Of a DNA stretch of 64,000 bases, positions 63,612 to 64,000 are shown piece by piece. Every line of letters begins with the position of its first letter. The stretch's first letter is position 1. The DNA lies in NCBI RefSeq assembly GCF_000621125.1, contig NZ_JHZC01000006.1, positions 1 to 64,000 of the forward strand, given 5' to 3'. A program made the position numbers and the translations under genes. The notes beneath the pieces were generated by a model that did no database searches, was not told the DNA's origin, and was given only the letters and a program-made list of their open reading frames with translations. The stretch comes from Maribacter antarcticus DSM 21422. Lineage in GTDB: Bacteria; Bacteroidota; Bacteroidia; Flavobacteriales; Flavobacteriaceae.

Positions 63612-63773
63612 GAATGTTAGTATTTTATTTTCATTCCCGCCAAAGCAGGAAACTATTTAATTTTAATTTAGTGAGATGCCTCAGGCTTATCGCTTTGGCT
63701 TTATTATTTTTTTAGTATTATATTCTTTTTTGTGCAGCGCGTATGGCTTTAAGTGAAACGTACCTCTCGCTTT

Positions 63774-64000
63774 TTAAATCATATTCAACATTTTCTCAGT
63801 AGCCTTTATAGCCGATACGGTCTGGTCGGAATCCAACCCTCTTGAAGTGAACTCTTTTCCGCTGTGTTCCCAAGTAATCACTGTTTCGCAAAGGGCATCT
63901 GAGGTACTTCCAGGCGGGATACGGACCGCGTAATCTACTAATTTTGGTAAAGCTATTTTTTTTGTTACATATACCTTTTTTAATGCATTCATAAACGCAT
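63774..64000 (-). CDS. leuA: C-terminal end of a 2-isopropylmalate synthase-type protein (5' end outside window)
   Basis: About 75 codons are visible and the frame is open to the window edge (AFMNALKKVYVTKKIALPKL). DYAVRIPPGSTSDALCETVI, GKEFTSRGLDSDQTVSAIKA and the final KMLNMI fit the LeuA regulatory domain, which senses leucine. It lies upstream of leuB in the same direction. Citramalate or homocitrate synthases share this domain, so the LeuA assignment leans on context. Confidence 0.82.
   Translation of the reverse strand, partial: AFMNALKKVYVTKKIALPKLVDYAVRIPPGSTSDALCETVITWEHSGKEFTSRGLDSDQTVSAIKATEKMLNMI

Overview
The window is a chromosomal segment from a marine-type member of the Flavobacteriaceae (Bacteroidota). 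The evidence is: AT-rich DNA; an N-terminally cut gene ending in a type IX secretion (T9SS) type A sorting domain; promoters of the Bacteroidota form TTG-N18-23-TAnnTTTG; weak or absent Shine-Dalgarno sites with many TTG starts; CarboxypepD_reg/TonB-plug proteins; a fused L-serine dehydratase; a 950-residue CarB without its regulatory domain; type B L31; and a menaquinone rather than ubiquinone route. No tRNA, rRNA, CRISPR array or intact insertion sequence was seen. Genus cannot be fixed from the sequence alone.

Layout. 1-12 kb: end of a T9SS cargo gene, mnmE, a DUF4870 membrane protein, dnaN, a SAM hydrolase divergent from phoH, purC and sdaA. The spacers between them hold several decayed genes: a LytTR regulator tail, a secreted lysine-rich coiled-coil protein, a von Willebrand A lipoprotein and a possible small lipoprotein. 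11.5-15.8 kb: dnaK, with a TGACA-N3-TGTCA inverted repeat and a sigma-54-like -24/-12 element upstream, then a secreted protein, an acetyltransferase and an esterase. 16-30 kb: a dispersed menaquinone locus, with hotdog thioesterase, menF, menD, menA, menC and menE in pathway order. It is interleaved with DUF2853, an S1 RNA-binding protein, a SPOR-like membrane protein, a LytTR response regulator plus HisKA_2 histidine kinase pair, an SDR and a CPBP protease. menB is not present. 29.7-36.3 kb: a secreted M24 peptidase, then three tandem secreted proteins. Two of them are paralogues that join a CarboxypepD_reg domain and a barrel-less TonB plug to TPR and a DUF2135-like domain.

36.3-47.9 kb: a biotin-dependent acyl-CoA carboxyltransferase, a Gfo/Idh/MocA oxidoreductase, ettA, a three-gene ECF sigma/membrane protein/CpxP-like operon, and an envelope block (MsbA-like ABC exporter, phosphohexomutase, GT2 glycosyltransferase, DUF4199 protein). 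48-57.5 kb: translation and cell-wall housekeeping, with L31, a GlmU-like enzyme, mtaB, a lytic transglycosylase, rpmH (L34, only 55 codons) and carB. 57.5-64 kb: an AraC regulator with a membrane sensor domain, a class C beta-lactamase-like lipoprotein, a stand-alone GIY-YIG protein, a cyclophilin lipoprotein, leuB and the 3' end of a leuA-type gene.

Most of the window is ordinary core genome. The parts most worth a second look are the plug-TPR-DUF2135 tandem genes, which also show signs of recent gene conversion, the dnaK control region, and the cluster of decayed genes in the first 12 kb.
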